A stretch of 64,000 nt of DNA from an uncultured Dokdonia sp. (GTDB lineage: Bacteria > Bacteroidota > Bacteroidia > Flavobacteriales > Flavobacteriaceae). The notes under the pieces were generated by a model, which ran no database searches, was not told where the DNA came from, and saw only the letters and a program-made list of their open reading frames with translations. Where the stretch lies: the NCBI RefSeq assembly GCF_947492815.1, contig NZ_CANLOB010000007.1:1-64000 (forward strand), read 5' to 3'. The position numbers and the translations under genes are program-made. This document shows, piece after piece, positions 47,894 to 56,722 of the stretch; position 1 is the stretch's first letter; every line of letters starts with the position of its first letter.

Positions 47894-48766
47894 TTAGTGA
47901 TTATGGTTGTGATTATGTGTGTCTTCTCCTACGTTTTCTCCCTCTGGAATAGCTTTCCAATCAAAAACTAAGAGTTCGCTTTTTCTATAATTACTCACAA
48001 AAACTTGCCCTTGATGTTGTATTACTTCAATGGGTTTTTCTACCCCTTTTGTAAGTTCTTGCTGCAATACTCCTTCATGATTAAATACTAAGACACGATC
48101 ATTTTCAAAGTCAGCAACAAATACTTCAGTAGGGTTTACAAAAATTCCTGTAGCTGCATTCATTTTTTGATCGACACCTATTACCTTTAAAAATGTTCCT
48201 TGTTTATCAAATACCTGTATGCGATTATTATACGCATCGGCTACCCAAATGTTGTTTTCTGTTATCTGCACATCTGTTGGGTAATAAAAATCGCCATGTG
48301 CCTTTCCTTCTTTTCCAAAAGAAATAAAGTCCTTTCCATCTTTACTATAGAGAATACGATGATTATAGAAATCGGCAATGGCTTTTTCTTGATTATAGGA
48401 AGAAACACCAGCAGGAGCATCTAAGGAGTCTGAAAGCATAAATACTTCCTTCTCTTCTTTGATAAAAACACTTACTTCATCATTACCGTATTGCGGTACA
48501 TATAGAATATCTTCTGCTGCATCTATATGCATAGGACGGTCAAGTGAATCTATAGTTTTTACTGTTTTTCCTTCATCATTTATCAACACCAATCGATTAT
48601 GGTCTCCGTCACTTAACCAAATCCCTTCTGAGCCCACTGCCATTCCAATAGCATTTACACCCGTTATAGGGATTGTTTTTGAGAGCTGCCAGTTTTTGGC
48701 TATGTCTTCTTTTTCAGCACAACTTATCATGATAAGAAGTGTGAATAGGCTATATATGTATTTCAT
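47894..48766 (-). CDS. NHL-repeat lipoprotein with His-rich tail
   Basis: 290 aa. The signal peptide ends in a lipobox (LIMISCAEK). About five NHL/beta-propeller blades follow (PTDVQITENNIWVADAYNNRIQVFD is typical). The last residues are GEDTHNHNHNH, a His-rich tail that could hold metal. A periplasmic propeller with a metal-binding tail between two HMA-domain genes suggests a metal chaperone or sensor platform; this is inference. Confidence 0.8.
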   Translation of the reverse strand: MKYIYSLFTLLIMISCAEKEDIAKNWQLSKTIPITGVNAIGMAVGSEGIWLSDGDHNRLVLINDEGKTVKTIDSLDRPMHIDAAEDILYVPQYGNDEVSVFIKEEKEVFMLSDSLDAPAGVSSYNQEKAIADFYNHRILYSKDGKDFISFGKEGKAHGDFYYPTDVQITENNIWVADAYNNRIQVFDKQGTFLKVIGVDQKMNAATGIFVNPTEVFVADFENDRVLVFNHEGVLQQELTKGVEKPIEVIQHQGQVFVSNYRKSELLVFDWKAIPEGENVGEDTHNHNHNH

Positions 48767-49057
48767 TTTGGTTTTATTTTAGTTCATACATAAAGTTATA
48801 ATATCTGTTTGAGTGCATTTGAGAACCACGATTAAATACTAAAATATCTTAGGATTCTCGACTGCACTCGAACGGATATCTACTATTTAAATTTTTGTTT
48901 CCCCTTCCCTAAAGGGTGCAAAAATCATATACGTATTATTTTCATTAAAATAAGCCACCCTTTAGGGTTGAGGAAGGCTTATTAAGGATTCATTTATACA
49001 AATTGTTATTAGAAATCTATGAGGTTCTCGACTACGATCGAACGGACATCTACTTCA

Positions 49058-49684
49058 TTAATACTCCACACGTTCATAAGCACAGCAACCAGGCAACGAT
49101 TTATAGGTGCCATTTTTTGCTTGGTGGTTTTTGGTATCATGTCCTGCTTTTGCTACTGCTTTTTCAATAGCATCTAGTGTAGTTGCATTTTTATCATAGG
49201 ACACTTCTAGAAGCTTAGTGTCTTTATTCCATGCAGCTGTTGAGACTCCAAAAACATCTGTAGATGCTTTTACAATACGTGCTTGACACATCTCACAGTT
49301 ACCTGCTACAAAAGCGCTTTCTGTTACTATTTCTGCATCGGCGGCAATGGTTTCTTTGACACCTCCCATTTCTTCTATAGTTCCATCATGACGTATCACA
49401 CGACCAGACATAGGTGTATATCCTGCTTTTTTAACTTGTTCTTCTACGGCTACAATTGTCAACGCTTTTTCAGAAGGGTATGTGAAGCTAAAATCTCCTG
49501 TTTCTATATCTATTTTTACTTTTTTGATGCCTTTAAATTCTTTAAATTTTTTCTCTAATCCGTAGGCACAAAAAGGACATCCAAGTCCATCAACTTGGAC
49601 TTCAAATTGGTCATAGTTTTTTTGTGCTTGTACTGTTGGTATTGCCATCAAAACAGCAAATACAATGAATACGATTTTTTTCAT
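49058..49684 (-). CDS. secreted protein with two heavy-metal-associated domains
   Basis: 208 aa. Signal peptide (IVFIVFAVLMAIPTVQA). First HMA domain with GLGCPFCAYGLEKKF (about aa 34-48), second with GNCEMCQARIVKA (about 128-140), and a C-terminal PGCCAYERVEY. Both CxxC sites are intact, so it should bind soft metal in the periplasm, probably Cu(I). It starts 11 bases after the outer-membrane protein stop. Confidence 0.87.
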   Translation of the reverse strand: MKKIVFIVFAVLMAIPTVQAQKNYDQFEVQVDGLGCPFCAYGLEKKFKEFKGIKKVKIDIETGDFSFTYPSEKALTIVAVEEQVKKAGYTPMSGRVIRHDGTIEEMGGVKETIAADAEIVTESAFVAGNCEMCQARIVKASTDVFGVSTAAWNKDTKLLEVSYDKNATTLDAIEKAVAKAGHDTKNHQAKNGTYKSLPGCCAYERVEY

Positions 49685-49695
49685 TTTTTTATGTT

Positions 49696-50460
49696 TTAAA
49701 AAGTGTATCTCGTACCAAGAAACACACTATAGTTTAACTCTCTTGTTGGATCTAAATTTTGAATAAGTGGCAACTGCACGGCAAGATCAAATGTGATATT
49801 TTTCCCTGCATATTGTATACCTTGTGCATACAATAACTGATACCAATCTCTTTCTGTAAATAGCGAACTTGTATATTCAAAAAACAGATTTATTTGTTTA
49901 TTTGGGTATTGTGGTTTTAACAAAGGCAAGCCTACACCAAACTTTGCTCGAAATTCATCTACAGTTGCTTCTGGTGACCAATTATAACCTACCTCTGTAG
50001 AGATTCCATATTTCAGGGTTTCATATCCAGAAACTATGCCATAATAGCCTTCATAGAAACCTGTGCTAAGACCAATCAAATCAACCTTATCTCCCGTAGG
50101 GATACTTTGAAAGGTTTTTGCCACGACTCTAAAGGTCTTGCCAGTAGCATCTTTACGATAAAATTGATACTTTCCTAATACTTTAATATCGGCGAGTGTA
50201 CTACCTGATCTTCCATCATCAAAATCATAATTGATGTAAGGAAGGTGTACCGCAAACAGAGAATTAGACGTAGGTAAATAGTGAAACATTACGGGTACGT
50301 ATGTAGCGGTACCTCTTTCGGTGTCTCTAATTTCGGTTAATGTTTTGGTGGTAAAACTTCCACCGCCTAACATAATAGGCTTATCTGCTGTGATCGGGGG
50401 TCCTTGTGCATACGCTTTCGCGAAAGCGAACAAAGCAACCACCCATAAAATGTGTTTCAT
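49696..50460 (-). CDS. outer-membrane beta-barrel protein of a metal operon
   Basis: 254 aa. Signal peptide MKHILWVVALFAFAKAYA|Q. The mature part has alternating amphipathic strands and ends in an aromatic residue (GTRYTF), typical of outer-membrane barrels; it resembles the 'transporter' barrels that accompany HMA genes in Flavobacteria. The palindrome CGCTTTCGCGAAAGCG (50413-50428) lies inside the signal peptide and codes FAFAKA. Confidence 0.75.
   Translation of the reverse strand: MKHILWVVALFAFAKAYAQGPPITADKPIMLGGGSFTTKTLTEIRDTERGTATYVPVMFHYLPTSNSLFAVHLPYINYDFDDGRSGSTLADIKVLGKYQFYRKDATGKTFRVVAKTFQSIPTGDKVDLIGLSTGFYEGYYGIVSGYETLKYGISTEVGYNWSPEATVDEFRAKFGVGLPLLKPQYPNKQINLFFEYTSSLFTERDWYQLLYAQGIQYAGKNITFDLAVQLPLIQNLDPTRELNYSVFLGTRYTF
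50413..50428. repeat. perfect palindrome inside a signal-peptide coding region
   Basis: CGCTTTCGCGAAAGCG; encodes the hydrophobic end and cleavage region (FAFAKAYA) of the signal peptide. Confidence 0.95.
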
Positions 50461-50512
50461 GTAATTATTAATATATGATTAAACTTAACTGCGGCGAGTA
50501 AAGCATCATATA

Positions 50513-50926
50513 TCAAATCAAAAATTGCTCGTAAAGAATCACAATGTCTGTGACAATATCTGGTGGCGGATAGCCATCGAAAAGAATTTCTTGCGTTTCT
50601 GAATATTCAAACAACTGAATATAAGAGCCACAAAAGGCCATTACAAAATTTTGCTGTTCTACATCTAATTTTTGAAAAGTTGGTTTTAAATCGTCTTGAC
50701 CAATACTCACAATTTGCTCATCATGACAGCAACTCATCGCCTTCATTTCATTAGAAGTAGAAGCTGGCATTGCCATTTGCATTCCGCAATCTTTTGCTTC
50801 TTTAAAAACGGCAATATCTACTAATGTATCTCCACAATAATGCATATCTACCGTAAAGGACATGGTCGTAAAAATTACAACACATGCCATCGTAATAGCC
50901 ATTATTTTGTGAATGAATATTTTCAT
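50513..50926 (-). CDS. HYC_CC_PP family protein
   Basis: 137 aa. Signal-anchor N-terminus, then the motifs that name the family: MHYCGDTLV, SCCHDEQ and GYPPPDI. HYC_CC_PP proteins occur in Bacteroidetes beside HMA and metal-transport genes; their function is not established. First gene of the leftward metal operon, 52 bases before the barrel gene. Confidence 0.88.
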   Translation of the reverse strand: MKIFIHKIMAITMACVVIFTTMSFTVDMHYCGDTLVDIAVFKEAKDCGMQMAMPASTSNEMKAMSCCHDEQIVSIGQDDLKPTFQKLDVEQQNFVMAFCGSYIQLFEYSETQEILFDGYPPPDIVTDIVILYEQFLI

Positions 50927-51008
50927 AATAGATTACAAAATTACAAAATTTATAACAACCCTACTTTGGATTAACAAAGCCTTAGTATACCAACTAGTAA
51001 GATTCTCG

Positions 51009-51016
51009 TAATTTTG
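51009..51016 (+). promoter_or_regulatory. promoter -7 element of msrA
   Basis: TAATTTTG matches TAnnTTTG, 28 bases before the msrA ATG. Confidence 0.6.
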
Positions 51017-51044
51017 CAGACAAAAAGAAAAAAGAAAATCAACA

Positions 51045-51701
51045 ATGAAACTATCAATAATCATTACAGGTTTAATTCTTGCCATTTCATGCCAGAGCAA
51101 ACCTTATAAAGTAAACGAACCTACAGCTTCACTAGACCCTGTACAAACACAAACACAAGATGGTTTGGCTAAAGCGTACTTTGCAAGTGGGTGTTTTTGG
51201 TGTGTAGAAGCTGTTTACGAAAGTGTAAAAGGGGTTAAAGAATCTATATCTGGATATAGTGGAGGTCATACTGAAAACCCAACATATGAAGCTAGTAATA
51301 CTGGACGTACAGGTCATGCAGAAGCTGTAGAAATCTATTATGATCCTACTGTGGTATCCTTTGCAACCTTAGTAGATGTTTATTTTGGATCTCAAAACGT
51401 AACACAAGTATATGGCCAAGGACCTGATGTAGGATCTCAATATCGTTCTATCATATTTTATCAAAATGAAAAAGAAAAAGAAATCATTCTTCAAAAAGTA
51501 AAAGAGCAAGAAAAGATTTATGGAGAAGGCAAAGTAGCCGCTTCTATCCTACCTTTTCAAAAATTCTGGAAAGGAGAAGCATATCATCAAAATTATGAGC
51601 GTCTACACCCACAAAGCTCTTACATTCAGAATGTTTCTATTCCTAGATTACGACGTTTTCAAAAGAAATTCCCTCATTTATTAAAAGATACAGCACATTA
51701 A
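51045..51701 (+). CDS. msrA: peptide-methionine (S)-S-oxide reductase, lipoprotein form
   Basis: 218 aa. N-terminal lipoprotein signal (lipobox AISC) places it at the periplasmic side of the membrane. Catalytic motif SGCFWCVEAVYES, then GYSGGHTENPTYE and GHAEAVE, all typical of MsrA. Reduces oxidised methionine in proteins; the extracytoplasmic version repairs envelope proteins. The end overlaps the convergent methyltransferase by four bases. Confidence 0.96.
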   Translation: MKLSIIITGLILAISCQSKPYKVNEPTASLDPVQTQTQDGLAKAYFASGCFWCVEAVYESVKGVKESISGYSGGHTENPTYEASNTGRTGHAEAVEIYYDPTVVSFATLVDVYFGSQNVTQVYGQGPDVGSQYRSIIFYQNEKEKEIILQKVKEQEKIYGEGKVAASILPFQKFWKGEAYHQNYERLHPQSSYIQNVSIPRLRRFQKKFPHLLKDTAH

Positions 51702-52501
51702 GGTTTCCGAACCTTCAGCTCAAATAAAAGCGGATATAAACGGTCTTTAGTTACATAAAGGCCGTTTTCATTTTTTACCAAATCGGGTAATACGTCATAC
51801 GGACTCTCATCATGTTCTCGTAGATATTCTACAACGAGTCCTTGACTAGTGAGTGCAGAAATCACATCGCCTAGTCCATGGTTCCAACCATATTCTTTAC
51901 TAATCATAGTTGATTTTTGATCGGCATAGGTTCCTTCGTACTCCTCATAAATTGCTTCTTTCTGATTATAACCATATCGCAATTCGGCTTTTCCCGATGT
52001 ATAATCAAACATCCATACCAGAGGGTGAAATTCTACCATATAGAATATTCCTCCCGATGTTAGGCGTTCTGCAATCATTTCACCCCAAGGTTTTAGATCT
52101 GGCAACCATCCTATCGTTCCATAACTCGTAAATACAATATCGAAAAGATCGTTCGTATACTCAGATGTATCTAATACATTGCATCTTATAAAAGTAGCAT
52201 CCAGAGCTAATTGTTTATTGAGTTTTTTTGCCAGTACAATTCCTTCATCACTTAAATCGACTCCTGTGCAAATAGCGCCCATTCTAGCAAAGCTTAATGT
52301 ATCCTGTCCAAAATGACATTGTAAATGCAATAGTTTTTTTCCTTTGATAGCTCCTAATGCTTCTAATTCATACTGATTCAGTGATGTTTCGCCTGCAAGA
52401 AAACCATCCATATTATAAAACTCACTCTCAGCATGAATCGTTACTTTTTGATTCCAAGTGTCTCGATTAACTTTAAAATAATCAGGGTTAGGATCAGACA
52501 T
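51698..52501 (-). CDS. SAM-dependent methyltransferase
   Basis: 267 aa, class I Rossmann fold: HLQCHFGQDTLSFARMGAICTGVDLSD (motif I region with GVDLS), later DIVFTSYGTIGWLPDL (motif IV region). Resembles the small-molecule methyltransferases of the UbiE/COQ5 superfamily; substrate unknown. Divergent from the flavin reductase with 23 bases between them, so the two share a promoter region. Confidence 0.85.
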   Translation of the reverse strand: MSDPNPDYFKVNRDTWNQKVTIHAESEFYNMDGFLAGETSLNQYELEALGAIKGKKLLHLQCHFGQDTLSFARMGAICTGVDLSDEGIVLAKKLNKQLALDATFIRCNVLDTSEYTNDLFDIVFTSYGTIGWLPDLKPWGEMIAERLTSGGIFYMVEFHPLVWMFDYTSGKAELRYGYNQKEAIYEEYEGTYADQKSTMISKEYGWNHGLGDVISALTSQGLVVEYLREHDESPYDVLPDLVKNENGLYVTKDRLYPLLFELKVRKP

Positions 52502-52524
52502 AATTTGTACTTTTGAAATAAACT

Positions 52525-53175
52525 TTGAGAAAGATACTACATTTTGATAAAGAAGCTATTGAAAACATGGATCAGCGATTTAGAGCTAATTTCATCAATA
52601 GTGTTACTGGTTATAAATCTGCTAATCTTCTAGGAACTATTGATAAAGAAGGAATTCCTAATCTTGCTGTTTTTAGTTCTGTCACGCATTTAGGGAGTCA
52701 CCCACCTCTAGTTGGCTTTATTACACGACCTACCGTTGTACCTAGACATACGTACCTAAATATAAAAGAAACAGGTGTTTTTACGATTAACCATGTGAAC
52801 ACATCTATCATAAAAGAAGCACATCAAACTTCAGCTCGTTATGATGCTGCTATTTCAGAATTTGATGCTACAGGACTTACTACTAAATTTATAGATGGAT
52901 TTAAAGTTCCTTTTGTAAAAGAGGCACATATTAAAATAGCATGTCATTATGTAAATGAATATGCTATCAAAGAAAATGGTACGGTACTTATGGTAGGAGC
53001 CATCCAAGATATTTATCTTCCAGAAGGAGTTCATACTGAAGATGGGTGGATAGATTTAAGCAAAACACAGGGAGTTACTATTAATGGTTTAGACAGCTAT
53101 TCACAACCTGAGCTTCTAGATCGGTTACAGTATGCAAAACCTGACAAGCCTACTGCCTCTATTCTGAAAAAGTAA
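52525..53175 (+). CDS. flavin reductase-like FMN-binding protein
   Basis: 216 aa if started at the TTG at 52525; the next in-frame ATG (52567) would drop 14 residues that look like part of the fold. The sequence PNLAVFSSVTHLGSHPPLVGFITRP matches the flavin reductase (split-barrel) family. Likely binds FMN and reduces a partner oxygenase or flavin. The role is not evident. Confidence 0.85.
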   Translation: MRKILHFDKEAIENMDQRFRANFINSVTGYKSANLLGTIDKEGIPNLAVFSSVTHLGSHPPLVGFITRPTVVPRHTYLNIKETGVFTINHVNTSIIKEAHQTSARYDAAISEFDATGLTTKFIDGFKVPFVKEAHIKIACHYVNEYAIKENGTVLMVGAIQDIYLPEGVHTEDGWIDLSKTQGVTINGLDSYSQPELLDRLQYAKPDKPTASILKK

Positions 53176-53184
53176 AAAGACACT

Positions 53185-53209
53185 TTCCTGTTTTTTAGCT
53201 TTATCTTTG
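53185..53209 (+). promoter_or_regulatory. promoter of kdsA
   Basis: TATCTTTG (53202-53209) matches the -7 consensus TAnnTTTG. The leader down to the ATG at 53288 holds a dispersed CTGAGCCAGTCGAAG repeat (about 53236-53250). Confidence 0.6.
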
Positions 53210-53287
53210 CATAGATTTTATGAGACGTACACTGGAGTTTATACTGAGCCAGTCGAAGTACGAAAGCGTATACAAACACAAAACACT

Positions 53288-54106
53288 ATGCAATTATCTA
53301 AGATTCCTAAGCTTAAACATACAGACGGAGATAACTTTTTTTTATTAGCAGGTCCATGCGCGATTGAAGGTGAAGATATGGCAATGCGTATTGCCGAAAA
53401 GGTTCTTGAAATCACTACTAAATTAGAAATCCCTTATGTATTTAAAGGGAGTTTTAGAAAAGCAAATCGTAGTCGTGTAGATAGTTTTACAGGAATTGGA
53501 GATGAAAAAGCGTTAGAAATTCTTGCGAAAGTTTCAGAACGATTTGATGTGCCAACGGTAACCGACATCCATGAAGTTTCAGATGCAGCACTTGCAGCAC
53601 AATATGTAGATGTGCTTCAAATACCAGCTTTTCTTGTACGACAGACAGCCCTTGTCGTTGCTGCTGCTAAAACTGGAAAAGTAGTCAATTTAAAGAAAGG
53701 ACAATTTATGTCTCCAGAAAGCATGCAACATGCTGCAAAAAAAGTAACTGGAACAGGGAATGAACAAGTGATGATTACTGATCGCGGTACTATGTTTGGG
53801 TATCAAGATATGATTGTAGATTTTAGAGGTATTCCAACGATGAGACAATATGCGCCTACCGTTCTTGATGTGACACACTCTTTACAACAACCTAATCAAT
53901 CTAGCGGTGTGACAGGAGGACGTCCAGATATGATAGAAACGATAGCTCGTGCAGGTATAGTAAATAACGTAGATGGATTGTTTATAGAAACCCATTTTGA
54001 CCCTGCAAATGCAAAAAGTGATGGTGCAAATATGCTAGACTTAGCGCATTTAGAAAAATTACTCACGAACTTAGTTACGATACGTAAAACGGTAAATACA
54101 TTATAG
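53288..54106 (+). CDS. kdsA: 3-deoxy-8-phosphooctulonate synthase
   Basis: 272 aa from the ATG at 53288. PCAIEG, FKGSFRKANRS, TVTDIHE, QIPAFLVRQTALV and DVTHSLQQPN match KdsA. Condenses arabinose-5-phosphate with phosphoenolpyruvate to KDO-8-phosphate for lipopolysaccharide. A frame extension upstream to 53207 runs into the promoter and is not used. Confidence 0.97.
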   Translation: MQLSKIPKLKHTDGDNFFLLAGPCAIEGEDMAMRIAEKVLEITTKLEIPYVFKGSFRKANRSRVDSFTGIGDEKALEILAKVSERFDVPTVTDIHEVSDAALAAQYVDVLQIPAFLVRQTALVVAAAKTGKVVNLKKGQFMSPESMQHAAKKVTGTGNEQVMITDRGTMFGYQDMIVDFRGIPTMRQYAPTVLDVTHSLQQPNQSSGVTGGRPDMIETIARAGIVNNVDGLFIETHFDPANAKSDGANMLDLAHLEKLLTNLVTIRKTVNTL

Positions 54107-54502
54107 GTAATATATCACTTACCTAATACAAAACATAGATCGCCTTATACACAAAAAATAGCATACTCATAATTACGAAACATAAAAAAAAGGAATCTTC
54201 CCCCAAAGATTCCTTTTACTTACTAAATGCTTTTCATAATTGACTAGTAAGTATTGTTTCTACGAAACTACTACAAACATAAATGCAAGACTCTTAATAA
54301 AATCTTAAAGCGTTAATAATTAACATTACCATAATATTCAGCCATTTGTTGTGTATTTTGATTCAATTTCTTTCATTTTCTCACACCCTACCATAAATGA
54401 CGAATAAAAGAAATCTTCGTTCCATCCTTTAGGGTTTGAGGAAAAGAATGAAGATAAATGTGCAGTTACTTATTCTTTCCCAAAATTCACAACGGATTAT
54501 AG
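54107..54502. other. intergenic with kdsA terminator
   Basis: No gene. The terminator is at 54184-54218 (AAGGAATCTT/AAGATTCCTT, flanked by A and T runs). A CCTTTAGGGTTTGAGGAA element lies near 54427, related to ones near 48957. Confidence 0.7.
54184..54218 (+). terminator. kdsA terminator
   Basis: AAAGGAATCTT, CCCCCAA loop, AGATTCCTTT with a T-run after and an A-run before, so it can work both ways. Confidence 0.9.
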
Positions 54503-54856
54503 CTATTTTTCTCTGATAAGACGTACTGCATCTCGTAAGACATCTTGCAATACAGCTACATCAATTTCTTCTATAGAAGTGTATCGTATAGATCGTAATG
54601 TTTTACGTTTTTCACCATCTATTAAATGATCTTTATGAATAGTTATATGGATACCATTAATAAAGCCTACATCTACAAATGTTTTTCTAAAATTCAGAAA
54701 ACAACACATTTTTTTATCCACTTTGTAAAAGGGTAAGTGCCATTTAAATTGTTCTTCTACTTCTGGCAGAGTGTGTTTAATAATAGCCTGTAACTCGATA
54801 AGAATACTACGCCACGGTTCTGGTTTTGATATGATATAATTTTCAGCTGGATTCAC
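54503..54856 (-). CDS. DUF1801-family protein
   Basis: 117 aa. PWRSILIELQAIIKHTLPEVEEQFKWHLPFYK and CCFLNFRKTFVDVGF fit the YdhG/DUF1801 fold (frataxin-like). Function of the family is unknown. Its start overlaps the stop of the upstream gene by four bases. Confidence 0.82.
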   Translation of the reverse strand: MNPAENYIISKPEPWRSILIELQAIIKHTLPEVEEQFKWHLPFYKVDKKMCCFLNFRKTFVDVGFINGIHITIHKDHLIDGEKRKTLRSIRYTSIEEIDVAVLQDVLRDAVRLIREK

Positions 54857-55164
54857 AAGTTTAGTATTTTTTTATAGGATCCATTTTCAAACTTTATTTC
54901 TAATTTCCCCTCTTTCCATCCTTCCCGAAGCGCAAATAAAATAGATTCACTAACAAATTTCGGAGTTACAATCTTTGGTTCAAAATCAGGAGGTTCATTT
55001 TCTTTATCATTTACAAACCACCATACATCATACCAACCAAAATCTATTATTAAGAGATTATTTTCTATAGTGTCAGTAGTCACAAAGACTTTCCCTTTGA
55101 ATTTCCAGTAAAATTCACTTCCCGTTACAATTATTTTTCGAAATCCTTTTTTTGAAATCGCCAT
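54853..55164 (-). CDS. hypothetical protein
   Basis: 103 aa, beta-rich, with Trp-rich segments (IDFGWYDVWWFVND, ILFALREGWKEGK). No signal peptide, no family recognised. Co-transcribed with the DUF1801 gene (ATGA overlap). It might be an adaptor or sensor subunit; nothing in the sequence decides this. Confidence 0.65.
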   Translation of the reverse strand: MAISKKGFRKIIVTGSEFYWKFKGKVFVTTDTIENNLLIIDFGWYDVWWFVNDKENEPPDFEPKIVTPKFVSESILFALREGWKEGKLEIKFENGSYKKILNL

Positions 55165-55289
55165 ATATTATTATTCACTCATTTTCAAATAAATACGTCA
55201 ATCTATCTAATATTATTAAACTAGATTTTATTCACTATATTAAGTATACCTATAGTTATTAAATAAATGTAGTAATAAATAAATTTATT

Positions 55290-55305
55290 CGCTTTCGCGA
55301 AAGCG
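55290..55305. repeat. perfect palindrome upstream of the sugar cluster
   Basis: CGCTTTCGCGAAAGCG, 53 bases before the ATG at 55359, so it lies in or near the promoter. Confidence 0.95.
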
Positions 55306-55358
55306 GAAATACGTTTTTAAAATTCCTATTTTTAGACAACCTTATAACTCATAAGTAT

Positions 55359-56714
55359 ATGAATTCTCGCCGTGATTTTGTAAAGAAAACTGCTTTAGTT
55401 GGTACTGGTATTGCATTAGCTCCTACTGTAGCCTATACCGCTTCAGAAACGTCAAAAGAAACCTTAAAGGTTGCCCTCATTGGTGTAGGATTAAGAGGCA
55501 CAAATCACCTTACCAATTTATTACAACGCAAAGATGTTTCTATAGAAGCAATTTGTGATATTGATCCTACTAGAATCACCATTGCCAAAGATCATATAGC
55601 CAAAGCGGGGTTTAAAGCACCTAAAGTTTTTGGAAAAGATGATTATGATTATAGAAATCTCCTCGAAGAAAAAAGCATTGACGCTGTTATTATTTCGACA
55701 CCATGGTTATGGCATACGCGTATGGCAGTAGACGCCATGAAAGCTGGAAAATATACAGGCGTAGAAGTATCGGCAGCAAATACAATGGAAGAATGCTGGG
55801 ATCTTGTAAACACACATGAAGAGACTGGAAGTCACTTAATGATTCTAGAGAATGTAAATTACCGTCGTGATATTTTAGCGGTTCTCAACATGGTACGTCA
55901 AGAGGTTTTTGGAGAATTAATTCATTTTAGATGTGGCTATCAACATGATTTACGATTTGTAAAACTAAATGATGGAGTAACACCTTATGGGAAAGGAGTT
56001 GAGTTTGGAGACAAAGGAATTTCAGAATCTAAATGGCGTACACAACATTCATTACTCCGTAATGGGGATGTATATCCTACTCATGGCGTAGGGCCTATTG
56101 CTACCATGTGTAACGTCAATAGAGGCAATCGTTTTGTATCTATGACTTCACATGCAACTAAAGCCATTGGACTCAACAAATACATTGTTGAAAATGGAGG
56201 AAAAGACCATCCTAATGCAAAACTAAACTGGAAGCAAGGAGATGTGATTACGTCTACCATTGCCACAGCTAATGGAGAAACCATTATTGTAACACATGAT
56301 TGTAACTCGCCACGTCCCTACTCGCTTGGGTTTAGAGTCCAAGGAAGTCAAGGGTTATGGGAAGTAGATGGAAGTCGTATTTATATAGAAGGAAAAAGTG
56401 AGCCTCATCGTTGGGATGATGCCAAAGCATGGCTAGACAAATACGACCATCCTTTATGGAAAAAATATGGAGAATATGCCACAGGTTCTGGTCATGGAGG
56501 TATGGACTTTTTTGTATTAAATGCCTTTGTAGAATCTGCAAAACAAAATATAGCACCGCCTCTTGATGCTTATGATGCCGCAGCTTGGAGTGCCATTACG
56601 CCACTTTCTGAAGCTTCTATTGCAAATAATGGTGAGCCTCAAGACTTTCCTGACTTTACGAGAGGGTTATGGGTAAGTCGTAAGCCATACAATTGGATAA
56701 AAGAAACGTATTAA
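55359..56714 (+). CDS. Gfo/Idh/MocA protein, GH109-like (Tat-exported)
   Basis: 451 aa. Twin-arginine signal SRRDFVKKTALVG then Rossmann start VALIGVGLRGTNHL. The NAD-binding fold and the EVSAANTMEEC, GHGGMDFFV and GLWVSRKPY stretches fit the family that includes GH109 alpha-N-acetylgalactosaminidases, which use bound NAD+ for a hydride-shuttle hydrolysis. Exported folded to the periplasm. First gene of a cluster with a sugar kinase, nucleotidyltransferase and symporter, which suggests uptake and use of the sugar released. Confidence 0.87.
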   Translation: MNSRRDFVKKTALVGTGIALAPTVAYTASETSKETLKVALIGVGLRGTNHLTNLLQRKDVSIEAICDIDPTRITIAKDHIAKAGFKAPKVFGKDDYDYRNLLEEKSIDAVIISTPWLWHTRMAVDAMKAGKYTGVEVSAANTMEECWDLVNTHEETGSHLMILENVNYRRDILAVLNMVRQEVFGELIHFRCGYQHDLRFVKLNDGVTPYGKGVEFGDKGISESKWRTQHSLLRNGDVYPTHGVGPIATMCNVNRGNRFVSMTSHATKAIGLNKYIVENGGKDHPNAKLNWKQGDVITSTIATANGETIIVTHDCNSPRPYSLGFRVQGSQGLWEVDGSRIYIEGKSEPHRWDDAKAWLDKYDHPLWKKYGEYATGSGHGGMDFFVLNAFVESAKQNIAPPLDAYDAAAWSAITPLSEASIANNGEPQDFPDFTRGLWVSRKPYNWIKETY

Positions 56715-56722
56715 CACTTACT

